Source: Sphingobacteriales bacterium (lineage in GTDB: Bacteria; Bacteroidota; Bacteroidia; Chitinophagales; Chitinophagaceae). From it: a stretch of 64,000 bases of DNA. The stretch is taken from NCBI GenBank assembly GCA_024642285.1, contig JAHEBJ010000002.1, positions 121,180 through 185,179 on the forward strand, written 5' to 3'. Below, in pieces: positions 48,491 through 58,790 of the stretch (position 1 is the stretch's first letter; each line of letters begins with the position of its first letter). The position numbers and the translations under genes are program-made. The notes below the pieces were generated by a model, which worked only from the letters and a program-made list of their open reading frames with translations, made no database searches and was not told the origin of the DNA.

Positions 48491-49528
48491 TTAATAAGCC
48501 CAGAGGTCTTGTTCGTAGTTAAATATCTTCTCTTTGATATTCTCACCCTCCAATAACTGAAGTATGCCTTTGTCCTTTAAACCGGGATACTGGTCGATAA
48601 ATCTGTCGTAAGGATTATCAATTGTACTCTTTATTATCCGGCCGTAGAACATTCTGCTTTCAAACAGATCTTCCCAGCTCATTCGAGCACCATAGTTTTT
48701 GCCGTTGTAAACATCGTACTTCGAAAAAATAGGACGCATATCGGGATAATATACCCAGAACAATTCACGTGTACCAACAAACTGGTTGGTTTGTGCAGTA
48801 TAAACATTCATTACCGGAGCAATACCCAATATCCTCCAGAATAAACGTGAACTTTCTTTATCGAAGATAACTTCTTCCTTAACCCTAAACTTATAAAAAG
48901 AATCCAGAACTATATCTTTTGACAAAGTATCATAACGGGAAACATTACCGTCTGCATCATAGATAGGTACAATTACCGGCTCTCCTGTCAATTTCCTTAC
49001 AATATCTTCTTTAGTCATTGGTGTAGTAAACCTGTCATCAACTTCATCGAAAACAGTTACTGCACTATCCTGAATAGCCTTAAATAATATTGAAATGAAA
49101 CGCTGGTTTCCGTTATTCTCATCCGCCGAATACCTGAAAGGAAGATTTATTTTTTCTCTGGTATCGATCTCTCTCCATATTTTATGACGGTACATCGCAT
49201 CGTCAGCCCTTAAATTCTCGTACGGCAACGGAGTCCTGTCTTTAAGCATAGTAGTTTCCACCGCTTCATCCGGACGTAACGATTTCTTTACCGTTTTAAT
49301 AGGCAAACTGTCATTAAATTTCGGAGGCGGGGGCGGCGGTGCAGCCACAACCGCAACTGTGTCAATCTGTGGTACTGTTGGTTGAATATTTGCCTTGGTC
49401 TTAGATGATGCAGTTTTTCTAGTACTGGCACGCTTGGTGGAAGTACGTTTTTTCTGAGCCTCTGCAACATTTACAAAAAGGCCTAAACAAACTGCCAGCA
49501 AAAAATATTTAAAAAACCTCTTTTTCAT
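48491..49528 (-). CDS. gldN: Gliding motility / T9SS protein GldN (PorN)
   Basis: GldN-type body (DAMYRHKIWREIDTREKINLPFRY; LFWVYYPDMRPIFSKYDVYNGKN), downstream of gldM. Confidence 0.92.
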   Translation of the reverse strand: MKKRFFKYFLLAVCLGLFVNVAEAQKKRTSTKRASTRKTASSKTKANIQPTVPQIDTVAVVAAPPPPPPKFNDSLPIKTVKKSLRPDEAVETTMLKDRTPLPYENLRADDAMYRHKIWREIDTREKINLPFRYSADENNGNQRFISILFKAIQDSAVTVFDEVDDRFTTPMTKEDIVRKLTGEPVIVPIYDADGNVSRYDTLSKDIVLDSFYKFRVKEEVIFDKESSRLFWRILGIAPVMNVYTAQTNQFVGTRELFWVYYPDMRPIFSKYDVYNGKNYGARMSWEDLFESRMFYGRIIKSTIDNPYDRFIDQYPGLKDKGILQLLEGENIKEKIFNYEQDLWAY

Positions 49529-49546
49529 AGCTTTTTATTTTTACTC

Positions 49547-51085
49547 CTAGAATAATGAAAATCCTGGAGGGTTTTGAATTGTTCTTGGTTGTCCGTCCGG
49601 ACCAACTACCCTGATATTATCAAAAATTACAGTTGAACCTGGCACCAATGATTTCATATACTCGCCTGCAGGAGCCAAACTTCCGCTGGATAACGAACTC
49701 TGCTTTACACTTCTATCTCCCGGGTTAGTGAAATATACCGTTGCACCTGTAACATTAAATTTAGCTTCAAAGTCAAAGTTTTCAAGATCGGCTCTTACAA
49801 ACTGCTGGCTCCTGAATATGACCGCCTGCATTTTACCACCACCGCTTGGACCAACTTTAATAATCGGATCAGGGATACGCTTTACCCTGAACGGAAAAGT
49901 TGTTGATTTGCCATCAGCTGTTACTGTAATATTACATTCGCCAATAGAAGTTACTTTTACCGTGCGCTTTGAACCTGCACCAGCAATTGATGCTCCTCCA
50001 CCTGAAATGCTAACACTTGTTTTATCCCAACCGGTTGTTGAACCAATAGTTACAGGATTATCAACTCCAATATAAAATACATTCATCTTATCAAGCATCA
50101 CAGCAGCGCCACCCGGCGTACCTACTGTGTATTCAATATCTTTTTCTAACCTGTCAGGAGTACCGTCTGGTTTTGTATAAGTAATAACCACGTGTACTTT
50201 TTTCTTTCCTCCACCTGAAACATTAAATTTCTTTTCAGCAACACCATTCTCATTTAAACTGGTAACGGCGCCATCAATAGTGATTGTTGGCTTAGCTGCA
50301 TCATTGAACGCACCCACACCTGCGGTAACTACAATTTCTTCACCCGGCATTAAGTAAGTTGAGCTTGCCGCCGCAATAGGTTGAAATTTATCGTAGATTA
50401 CTTTTACTGCTCCAATTTGATTGTGACAATAAGTTACTACCTGGTTTTCTGCATTTTTAACATTATTCTGAAACTTACTCAGGATAGTCAAAGCTGCCAC
50501 GGTTGGTGTCATGTGGAAATAGGTGGTAGTAAAATCTTTTGGTGTTCCTCCGGTTCCAACACCCGGTACAATAGTTGACACAGGAAAATTAGTTTCAAAC
50601 TCTTTAGCAATTGAAGGATCTATTGCAAGCATTGCCTTTTTGTAATCGTTAATCTTTTGCTCCAGTTCTTTTCCCTTCCCGTTAGTTTCAAACAAACGGG
50701 TTGATGCATCCAGGTTATCTTCTTTAAAATCTTCAACCTGCCTGCCATCTTTTTCTTTCATTTTAAGATCAGCACCTTTTTTCAAGTCCATCTTCAGTTG
50801 CTCAATATATGAATTCATTTTTTCTGATAACCCTTGTGCCATTATTGCTCTTGGTTGCCAGATCTTAGCCTTTTCTGCAGATTGAGCATCATTCAACTTG
50901 TCAGCCAAAGATTTATATAAAACCTGATTAGACTTTTCGATACTCATTGTGGAATTAATTAAACTCTTGTCCACCGTTTTAAAGGCTTCCAATATCTCGG
51001 CAGATACGTTCAGCGCCAAGATGGCTGTCAACACTAGATACATAATGTTGATCATCTTTTGCCGGGGCTCTCTAGGTAAAGCCAT
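49547..51085 (-). CDS. gldM: Gliding motility / T9SS protein GldM (PorM)
   Basis: MALPREPRQKMINIMYLVLTAILALNVSAEILEAFKTVDKSL, canonical GldM N-terminus. Confidence 0.96.
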   Translation of the reverse strand: MALPREPRQKMINIMYLVLTAILALNVSAEILEAFKTVDKSLINSTMSIEKSNQVLYKSLADKLNDAQSAEKAKIWQPRAIMAQGLSEKMNSYIEQLKMDLKKGADLKMKEKDGRQVEDFKEDNLDASTRLFETNGKGKELEQKINDYKKAMLAIDPSIAKEFETNFPVSTIVPGVGTGGTPKDFTTTYFHMTPTVAALTILSKFQNNVKNAENQVVTYCHNQIGAVKVIYDKFQPIAAASSTYLMPGEEIVVTAGVGAFNDAAKPTITIDGAVTSLNENGVAEKKFNVSGGGKKKVHVVITYTKPDGTPDRLEKDIEYTVGTPGGAAVMLDKMNVFYIGVDNPVTIGSTTGWDKTSVSISGGGASIAGAGSKRTVKVTSIGECNITVTADGKSTTFPFRVKRIPDPIIKVGPSGGGKMQAVIFRSQQFVRADLENFDFEAKFNVTGATVYFTNPGDRSVKQSSLSSGSLAPAGEYMKSLVPGSTVIFDNIRVVGPDGQPRTIQNPPGFSLF

Positions 51086-51153
51086 AATATTTTATATTTA
51101 CGATTGTTTAAGTTAAAATGTTTCTTTGGTTGATTGGGTTAATTACACCGTAA

Positions 51154-51906
51154 TTAACGGCCAACCTGCATAGCGCTCAGCATATTTCCGTAAACCGAGT
51201 TTAACCTGCCTAGGTTTGACGCCAATGCACTGATCTGCTCTTTAGCTTTTCCAGCATCTTCAACTGTACCCATCATAGTCTGACTGGCTTCGGCCAACTT
51301 ACCATAAAAAGTATTTAAAGATTTTAAATGGTTATTGCTTTCTTTCAATTCAAGTTCATAAATCGTATTAAGCGATCCCAGATTTTTAGTTAATACCTGA
51401 ACCTGCTCATGAAATCCTCTAGCACTGTCCGCTGCATTACTGAAACTGCTCATTGTAGCAGCACTGCTTGTAAATGCAGTAGTCATATTGCCCAAAGCCG
51501 TAGTCGCTTCTTTGGTTTTATTACTTAAGTCGCCTGTATTCTTAACCACGTCACCAATTTCACTCATGTTACCAACTGTACTTTGCAGTTTTTGAAAACC
51601 GTCGCCTAATTTTTTAAGATTGGTTGGAGTAATATCGGCATTAGCCAGCATTTTATCCATAGATTCCAAAGAAGGGTTGACCATGTCATCTGGTTGATCA
51701 TCTTCTTCGTGATGTTTTGGTTTAACCCACTCGATTCCGGCGTACACTAGAAAGATTGCAGTTTCCGTCCACATTCCAATGGTCAACATCATATCAGCGA
51801 ATGGCTGGTGTGTAAGTTTTGCCCAGGCTGCAAATATAATTACAGCGGCCCCTGCACTTACCAAAACATCAATTAGGGTTAAAAAGGTTCTTTTTCTGTG
51901 CGCCAT
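51154..51906 (-). CDS. gldL: Gliding motility / T9SS motor protein GldL (PorL)
   Basis: Two N-terminal TMs (VLVSAGAAVIIFAAWAKLTHQP; LTIGMWTETAIFLVYAGIEW) then helical domain. Confidence 0.95.
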   Translation of the reverse strand: MAHRKRTFLTLIDVLVSAGAAVIIFAAWAKLTHQPFADMMLTIGMWTETAIFLVYAGIEWVKPKHHEEDDQPDDMVNPSLESMDKMLANADITPTNLKKLGDGFQKLQSTVGNMSEIGDVVKNTGDLSNKTKEATTALGNMTTAFTSSAATMSSFSNAADSARGFHEQVQVLTKNLGSLNTIYELELKESNNHLKSLNTFYGKLAEASQTMMGTVEDAGKAKEQISALASNLGRLNSVYGNMLSAMQVGR

Positions 51907-52024
51907 GATTTTAAAAATTTAGAGTTTTAATTGGAGGTTATTTAAAGTTTGAATATAAAAATTTAATAGGTACCTGAGAACATATTAATCAGGTTGCCTC
52001 AATAGATTTAGTTTTTGAAATGCT

Positions 52025-53326
52025 TTATTTTTTCTTTCCCTTTTTTTGAGCTGGGGGTAAATCAATAACACAACGGAATCCAATATAAGATTTAGATGTG
52101 TCCTGATATTCGTAAGCTCTTGATCCTGTTCTCAGAAAATAACCAACATCTTTCCAGCTTCCACCGCGCAATACTTTACGTTTATCACGTGGCTTGTCGG
52201 TTTCTTTTGCATTATATCTGATATCCGGATTCATATCATGTTGAAAGTTGTATGCACCCTCATAATATAAAGACGAAGTCCACTCTGCAACATTTCCTGC
52301 CATGTTATACAATCCAAAATCATTTGGCCAATATGCATCAGCACGTACGGTATAAAAACCTCCGTCCTCAGGATAATTACCACGGCCTGGTTTAAAGTTG
52401 GCTAATAAACAACCTTTCTTATTTCTCAAGTAGTAGCCTCCCCACGGATAATCTGCTTGCGAACGTCCGCCTCTTGCAGCATATTCCCACTCAGCTTCTG
52501 TAGGTAACCTGAAATCTGATTCTGCAGTCTTCTTCTTTGATTCCAGATAGGCATTTAAATAATGAGTTCTCCACTCACAGAATGCAGTTGCCTGCTTCCA
52601 GCTTACGCCTACAACAGGGTAGTTTCCAAATGCCGGGTGACTGAAATATTTTTTGGCCATTGGCTCGTTGTAAGAGTATGCAAAATCTCTAACCCAGCAA
52701 AGTGAATCAGGATAAACCGGAATAGATTTCTTAATAATAAACTTGGAACGAGGAATGGTTGCGTCCTTATTCTGGGCAGCAGCCTTGTAATCAAATACCT
52801 CTGATTGAAATACAATTTTAGTTGCATCAAGTTCTTTTTTACCAAACAAACGATTGTCTGGAGTAACTATGATAGCATCAACTTTCTCCATGGTAGCTTT
52901 ATCGCCCCACTTGATTGTACTGGCTTTTTTCCAATCGATGGATTCATTACCATCTGTACCCTGTTTTACAAAACCCATTAACTTGGCACCAATTGAATCC
53001 CGAACCCAGTTGGTAAACTGGCGGTACTCATTGTTGGTAATTTCAGTGGCGTCCATCCAGAAACCACTTATAGAAACAGCCTTATTACGGGCTGTTAATG
53101 CATAACTCATATCCTCATCACTTGAGCCCATATGAAATGTTCCAGGTGGAATATAGACCATGCCCGGAGGCTTGGGTAAACTCCACTTAGAGGCAGGCGC
53201 AACTCCTATGAGTTGACCCTTATCGGTTGCATAACCGGTTTTTGATTTGCTGCCAGATTTTTTACAACTGGTAGCCAAAGATGTTATAGCTATAATAGCT
53301 ATAGGATAGAACAGCCTGTACTTCAT
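52025..53326 (-). CDS. gldK: Gliding motility / T9SS lipoprotein GldK (PorK)
   Basis: Lipobox ITSLATSC; FGE-sulfatase fold MVYIPPGTFHMGSSDED...RLPTEAEWEYAARGG...KVLRGGSWKD. Start at ATG 53326 preferred. Confidence 0.94.
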   Translation of the reverse strand: MKYRLFYPIAIIAITSLATSCKKSGSKSKTGYATDKGQLIGVAPASKWSLPKPPGMVYIPPGTFHMGSSDEDMSYALTARNKAVSISGFWMDATEITNNEYRQFTNWVRDSIGAKLMGFVKQGTDGNESIDWKKASTIKWGDKATMEKVDAIIVTPDNRLFGKKELDATKIVFQSEVFDYKAAAQNKDATIPRSKFIIKKSIPVYPDSLCWVRDFAYSYNEPMAKKYFSHPAFGNYPVVGVSWKQATAFCEWRTHYLNAYLESKKKTAESDFRLPTEAEWEYAARGGRSQADYPWGGYYLRNKKGCLLANFKPGRGNYPEDGGFYTVRADAYWPNDFGLYNMAGNVAEWTSSLYYEGAYNFQHDMNPDIRYNAKETDKPRDKRKVLRGGSWKDVGYFLRTGSRAYEYQDTSKSYIGFRCVIDLPPAQKKGKKK

Positions 53327-53351
53327 TGTTTTTAACTTTGAGGGTATTGGG

Positions 53352-53359
53352 CAAATGTA
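53352..53359 (-). promoter_or_regulatory. Candidate -7 element upstream of gldK
   Basis: TACATTTG on minus strand matches Bacteroidota TAnnTTTG; no clear -33 TTTG at the usual spacing. Confidence 0.3.
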
Positions 53360-53974
53360 ATGATTATTTTGAATTATCATCGTTTTAACAGTTTAATCTA
53401 AAATAAAAATTTGTTGACATTTAACCCCGAAAAATGTAAACGACGGAAATATTCAAATATTGTGTTTCTTAATTAGAATCTATAGTATTCAATAAAAAAT
53501 TCGATCAATAACCAACAGTTTTGCCGGCCAAGTAAACCTAATCGCCTATTTACCGAAAACAAGACTGTAATTTCGATTGTTTTTAGCTTTTTACAAAAAA
53601 ATTGAGCCCGCTATTTGCCAATAGGAGTTAAATTAAGCGACTATTCATTAGATTTTTCATCTGCTGAAATACAATCTGTGTTTTTTGTTTAATCAATTAT
53701 ACTTTGACCGTCTGGTTTTAAACTTATTTACTTTAGCCGCGTTTAACGCCGAAACTTAATACAGGCAATAGTTTAAAGGATAACAGCCAGAATAAATTGA
53801 TAAAAAAAAAGAATGGCTTGGGCTTTATATCTTCCAAAATTCATAGCTAATTCAGGTGCTAAAATATGCAGCCTGTCAATTGTTAAATAATTCACAAAAC
53901 AGATAGCTGAAATTCATTTTGGTTAACAGCTAATGTCAATTTTAACATTAGTAAATAATTGCGTGATGGAAATT

Positions 53975-54766
53975 CTACTTTTTATTCTGCACCGACAGAT
54001 AATTTTCGAGGGCACTGACCATACTTGGTGCCAGAGGTTGGGGAGCCTTAATATCCAATATCAACCCAGCTTCTTCTGCTGCTTTTAGGGTGTTTACCCC
54101 AAATGTGCCAATCCTCGTTCCGTTTTGTTTAAACTTGGGAAAATTTTCAAGCAGGCTTCTCACGCCGCCAGGAGTAAAGAAACATATAACATCATAGTTC
54201 CGGGCCATTATCTCAGTAATATCGTTACTGATGATCTTATACATAACTGGCGTAGCATGTTCGCAATTGTTATTGATCAGCCAATTGGTAATATCACTAT
54301 CAAACGACTCAGAACAGGGGTAAAGGAACTTTTCATTGTCCTTATGTTTATTAATCACATCAAATAAGCTCTTATTGGTACCATCGGCGCCATAAAAAAC
54401 CTTGCGTTTACGATATAATATGAATTTTTGAAGATATAGGGCTACGGCTTCGGCTATACAAAAGTATTTGGTTTCTTGTGATATGTTTATTTTCATCTCA
54501 TCGCAAATGCGAAAAAAATGATCAATTGCATTTCGGCTGGTAAAAACAACTGCGGAATAACTGGCAATATCAATTCTTTGTTTACGGAATTCTTTAGCCT
54601 GTATGCCGTCTACTACTATAAATGGATGAAAATCGAGATTAAGATTATACTTTTTGGCTAAATCAAAATACGGCGACTTGTCGCCATCAGGTCTAGGCTG
54701 TGTAATGAGAATCTTTTTTACCGGATTACCAGAGGTGTTTACCGAAGTTGAACCGTTTTTAACCAT
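53975..54766 (-). CDS. hemD: Uroporphyrinogen-III synthase
   Basis: ILITQPRPDGDKSPYFDLAKKY; AVVFTSRNAIDHFF; VICFFTPGGVRSLLENFP; IGTFGVNTLKAAEEAGL. Confidence 0.85.
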   Translation of the reverse strand: MVKNGSTSVNTSGNPVKKILITQPRPDGDKSPYFDLAKKYNLNLDFHPFIVVDGIQAKEFRKQRIDIASYSAVVFTSRNAIDHFFRICDEMKINISQETKYFCIAEAVALYLQKFILYRKRKVFYGADGTNKSLFDVINKHKDNEKFLYPCSESFDSDITNWLINNNCEHATPVMYKIISNDITEIMARNYDVICFFTPGGVRSLLENFPKFKQNGTRIGTFGVNTLKAAEEAGLILDIKAPQPLAPSMVSALENYLSVQNKK

Positions 54767-54794
54767 AATAAGTTGAAGCAATGGTTATGCAAAA

Positions 54795-55700
54795 TTAAAG
54801 CATTTTAGTTAAATAAACCATTAATGCCTTGTATACCAACAAAAGCGGCAATAATTCAATGCCAGTAACGTAGAGTAAAAAATGGAATCTGCTGATTTTT
54901 AGTCGATTTTGAAGCAGACTGTAAGAACGTATATAACGCAAGAGTAAAAATATTAAAATGCTCAAAAGAGATATTAAAACTACTATTTTCGCTATCTCAG
55001 GTCCCGAATAAGTTAATATAATAATAATGGGTATCAGGAAAATTCCAATAATCTTATTAATAAGAAAGATAATAAAAACATAGATATTTGTAATATCCTT
55101 TAAGCCGGTTATCCAGCCGGTAAATTTCAGTGTAGCATATTTCACCAGGTATATAAACGATAGCAGAGCAATTGATGAAAATATTAAAACCCACTTATTG
55201 TCGGGCCCAATAAGCTGGTAATGGGATAAGAGTATGTAAACAAAAAGGCCACTACTTATAAAGAAAAAAAGATTGAATAATAACGACGGCAATTTGGCCT
55301 GAAGCAGTTGATCTGTAAGCTGGCTTTGCCGCAGAGAAGTATTGAAAAACACCCTGAACAAATTGCTAAAATAGCGATTATAGAAAAATTTTAAAAACGC
55401 CAGTAGCAATGCAATGCCCAGGATAAAATAAAACATCAGATCGTCCTGTTCCTGCTTTCTGGTTTTAACTGCAAAAGAAACAGGTTCGCCGCTGCTGTTC
55501 AATATTTTGTTCTTTAGCTGGAAAGACTTTCGGGAAACAGTAGTGGGTTTTAAAGAATCGATAACCGGCGTATCAACAATTGCGGTATCTGGAATTGCAT
55601 TGGTAGAATCGGTTGATTGAGCAAACAGTGAGGCCGTAAAAAACAGGTTGATCAACAGGATGATAAAAACAGGCTTCACTAACAGATTATTTTCTGGCAA
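54795..55700 (-). CDS. DUF4271-like membrane protein
   Basis: Multi-TM protein next to hemD, a recurrent Bacteroidota arrangement; FYNRYFSNLFRVFFNTSLRQSQL. Confidence 0.75.
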   Translation of the reverse strand: MPENNLLVKPVFIILLINLFFTASLFAQSTDSTNAIPDTAIVDTPVIDSLKPTTVSRKSFQLKNKILNSSGEPVSFAVKTRKQEQDDLMFYFILGIALLLAFLKFFYNRYFSNLFRVFFNTSLRQSQLTDQLLQAKLPSLLFNLFFFISSGLFVYILLSHYQLIGPDNKWVLIFSSIALLSFIYLVKYATLKFTGWITGLKDITNIYVFIIFLINKIIGIFLIPIIIILTYSGPEIAKIVVLISLLSILIFLLLRYIRSYSLLQNRLKISRFHFLLYVTGIELLPLLLVYKALMVYLTKML

Positions 55701-55724
55701 AAATAGACACAGTAGCTGAGATAA

Positions 55725-57548
55725 TTAAAAGTAATTGACGTACCCAAAATGAATCTTGGATGCTTCCCTGAAGTTTAGTTTTACATCATTTCGCTTTCCC
55801 ACTGCATAACTGATATTCAACAATCCAAATTTTGTTTCGAATGCAAGGCCCAGGCCGGCCGACACAAAATTATTATTCAGATCAATGCTTTGATATTTAT
55901 TCTTGACCCAGCCACCATCAATAAATCCAAATAAAAACGAATTAAGTGCCAGCCGGTACCTGTATTCGCCAGTTAGTACCGCATACTGAGTTGCATAAAT
56001 ACTTTCTTCGTTAAAACCCCGCAATAATTTATACCCTCCAATTTGAAAAAGTTCATTACGGAAAGTACTCGGGCTCACAAACAAGCCGCCATTAAATGCT
56101 GTTTTAAGGGTTGCCTGCTTGCCCACCGGAAAATAATGAGCAGCACCCAGTTTTACCCTGAACTGGTAGGAACGTGCTTTTACAGAATCGTACAAACTCT
56201 CATAATCAAAATTTGGATCTTCCAAAGCCAGAATCTCTGTATTCTTTTTAATATTCTTTATTCCTACGGCTGTGGTAACTTTTATTTCGTTTCCCTTGCG
56301 GGGATTTAAGCGGTAGTCAGTTTTATTCCATTCGTAATCCAAGCCGATATTTACTGCGGTTACATCAATATTTGGTGGCAGCATCTTTGTCATTTTAACC
56401 AGGTTGGTATCAACACCTGTACCCAGTAAAAAGCTGTTCTGCCACTGTACAAATATTTTTCCCGATTGATTGGCTGATAAAAGATATTGTAATCCCAGCA
56501 ATGCATTTACCTGTAAAAAGGAGGAGTCTTTTTTAAACAAGTCGAATAAAAAATCAACTCCAAAATTTGAATTAAAAATATAGGGTTGTTGGTAGCCGAG
56601 ATTCAGTCGTGGCGATTTGGGTTGCAACTGCTGCCATTTCAAAAGGATCGTTTCGCCGTTATTTAAAGCATTTTTTAAATCGAGATTTACATCGGCCGTG
56701 AGCTGCAATTTTCCTGATTGATCTGCGCCGGGTAAAAACCCTATCAAAAAATTAATCTGGCTTGCCCGTTTGGGATCCAGGTAAAGGTTCAATAACGAGC
56801 CCGTACCCAGCATGGTAATATCACTCTGTTGAAATTCCTTCAGGTAAGGAAGTTCAAGCAAGCGCTTTGGTACCTGATCCAGTTTTTCTTTGTTGAATAA
56901 ACTGCCATTGGATATGCCCAGGTAATGTTGTAGAAACTTTTTCGAGATCTTTGCCTTGCCAAAAACACGAATGCTGTCAATATGATACAACGGACCTCTG
57001 TTGGTCATCAAATTCGCCTCCATTTTATCCACATCCAGAATAATACTATCTAAAAATATTTGTGCAAAAGGATAGCCATTCTTTTCATAATAATTAAGCA
57101 GGTTATTTTGTAAAGTCAACAACTGGCTAATGTTCAATAACTTTCCTTCATAATCATTCGCATTGAACTTGCTTTCATTTAGTGCGGCTTTTTCAATATC
57201 AGCTGTTCTCAATTTAATCCATTTGTATTGTTTACCCAAAAACAAATGAATGCCGGTGTAATTATCTCCCTGATAAATAGTGTCAACCGAAGCAGTGGGA
57301 TATCCTTTTGAACTCAATTGTACAATCAAACCGCTGATATAATTACTACACAATGTTTTGTTGGCAAAGCTTCGCAGAATTTTTAAAGGCTGCAGATCAA
57401 AGGAGCTATCTTTGTCAACCAAATGAATTTGTAGTTGGTGGGGAGTATTTTTAGCAGCCTGCCCCAAAACTGATACGGACAAAATCATACCTGTACAGAT
57501 CAAAACAGGAATCAACATATTACGAAGTATCAATTTAACAGGGGTCAT
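55725..57548 (-). CDS. BamA/TamA family outer membrane protein
   Basis: POTRA-like N-terminal region and barrel with GGYKLLRGFNEESIYATQYAVLTGEYRYRL. Confidence 0.85.
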   Translation of the reverse strand: MTPVKLILRNMLIPVLICTGMILSVSVLGQAAKNTPHQLQIHLVDKDSSFDLQPLKILRSFANKTLCSNYISGLIVQLSSKGYPTASVDTIYQGDNYTGIHLFLGKQYKWIKLRTADIEKAALNESKFNANDYEGKLLNISQLLTLQNNLLNYYEKNGYPFAQIFLDSIILDVDKMEANLMTNRGPLYHIDSIRVFGKAKISKKFLQHYLGISNGSLFNKEKLDQVPKRLLELPYLKEFQQSDITMLGTGSLLNLYLDPKRASQINFLIGFLPGADQSGKLQLTADVNLDLKNALNNGETILLKWQQLQPKSPRLNLGYQQPYIFNSNFGVDFLFDLFKKDSSFLQVNALLGLQYLLSANQSGKIFVQWQNSFLLGTGVDTNLVKMTKMLPPNIDVTAVNIGLDYEWNKTDYRLNPRKGNEIKVTTAVGIKNIKKNTEILALEDPNFDYESLYDSVKARSYQFRVKLGAAHYFPVGKQATLKTAFNGGLFVSPSTFRNELFQIGGYKLLRGFNEESIYATQYAVLTGEYRYRLALNSFLFGFIDGGWVKNKYQSIDLNNNFVSAGLGLAFETKFGLLNISYAVGKRNDVKLNFREASKIHFGYVNYF

Positions 57549-57605
57549 TAGTAATCAAATCTAAAATATTATACCGACACTTGTCGGAGTTTAAAACAGA
57601 AATCT

Positions 57606-58790
57606 TTGCCGGGCATTTATATACATATTCCGTTTTGCAGGCAGGCCTGCCATTATTGTAATTTTCATTTTTCTACGTCCATGGGACAGAAAGTGAAAAT
57701 GGTGGAAGCTATTTGCAAAGAAATAAGGCTCCACCTTGAACTTCGTTCGATCTCTTTTCAGGGAACTCCAAAGGGGAGGGATTCGGAGGTGATGGAAGTG
57801 AAGGCTGAAGTAGAGATAATTTCTTCTCTTTATTTCGGAGGCGGTACTCCAAGTATTTTAAACAAAGAAGAGCTGGGATTAATTTTTGAATCGCTTCGCA
57901 AAGGTTTTGTCTTTGCAGATGATATTGAAATTACACTCGAAGCAAACCCTGATGATATTACCGATGAAAAAATTCGGCAATGGAAATCCCTTGGAGTTAA
58001 TCGCCTGAGCGTCGGCATTCAAAGTTTTTTGGAAGATGAACTGGTTTGGATGAACAGGGCGCATACGGCAGAAGAATCGTTGGTCTGCATCGATAAAATA
58101 CACGCTGCCGGCATTACCAATTTTTCGGTTGATCTTATTTACGGCTCACCAATTTTGAGTGATGCGGACTGGAAAAAAAATGTTGAAATCGTGATCAAAA
58201 AAAATATTCCTCATATTTCCTGCTATGCATTAACGGTTGAGCCAAAAACAGCATTGGATAAAATGATTGTAATACAAAAGAAAGAAAATGTTGATGCCGA
58301 AAAACAATCCCGTCAGTTTTTACTTTTGATGGACTGGATGGAAGCTGCAGGTTACGAACATTACGAGATCAGCAATTTTTCTAAACCCGGTTACCGAAGC
58401 AGGCACAACAGCAGTTACTGGAGCGGCGAAACTTATTATGCATTTGGACCCGCGGCTCATTCTTTTGATGGAGAAAGGAGAAAATGGAACGTTGCCAACA
58501 ACAGTTTATACATTCAGTCTTTGCAAAAAGATATCGTCCCATTTGAAGAAGAACTGCTTACCCAAACTCAACAGTTGAATGAATACATCATGACTGCATT
58601 GAGAACAATGGAGGGTGTAGACCTGAATTATATCGGTAGCATTTTTGGGGAAGATAAAATCAGTATGCTGCAGACAACGATAAAAAAATATGAAAGCACC
58701 GGCAAACTAAAACTGGTCGATCAAAATATTATCTTAACTAAAGAAGGAAAATTATTTGCTGACGGAATTGCGGCTGATCTATTTTTCTGA
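57606..58790 (+). CDS. hemW: Radical SAM HemW (coproporphyrinogen III oxidase-like)
   Basis: GIYIHIPFCRQACHYCNFHFSTS; YFGGGTPSIL; GVNRLSVGIQSF; YEISNFSKPGYRSRHNSSYW. Confidence 0.93.
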   Translation: MPGIYIHIPFCRQACHYCNFHFSTSMGQKVKMVEAICKEIRLHLELRSISFQGTPKGRDSEVMEVKAEVEIISSLYFGGGTPSILNKEELGLIFESLRKGFVFADDIEITLEANPDDITDEKIRQWKSLGVNRLSVGIQSFLEDELVWMNRAHTAEESLVCIDKIHAAGITNFSVDLIYGSPILSDADWKKNVEIVIKKNIPHISCYALTVEPKTALDKMIVIQKKENVDAEKQSRQFLLLMDWMEAAGYEHYEISNFSKPGYRSRHNSSYWSGETYYAFGPAAHSFDGERRKWNVANNSLYIQSLQKDIVPFEEELLTQTQQLNEYIMTALRTMEGVDLNYIGSIFGEDKISMLQTTIKKYESTGKLKLVDQNIILTKEGKLFADGIAADLFF

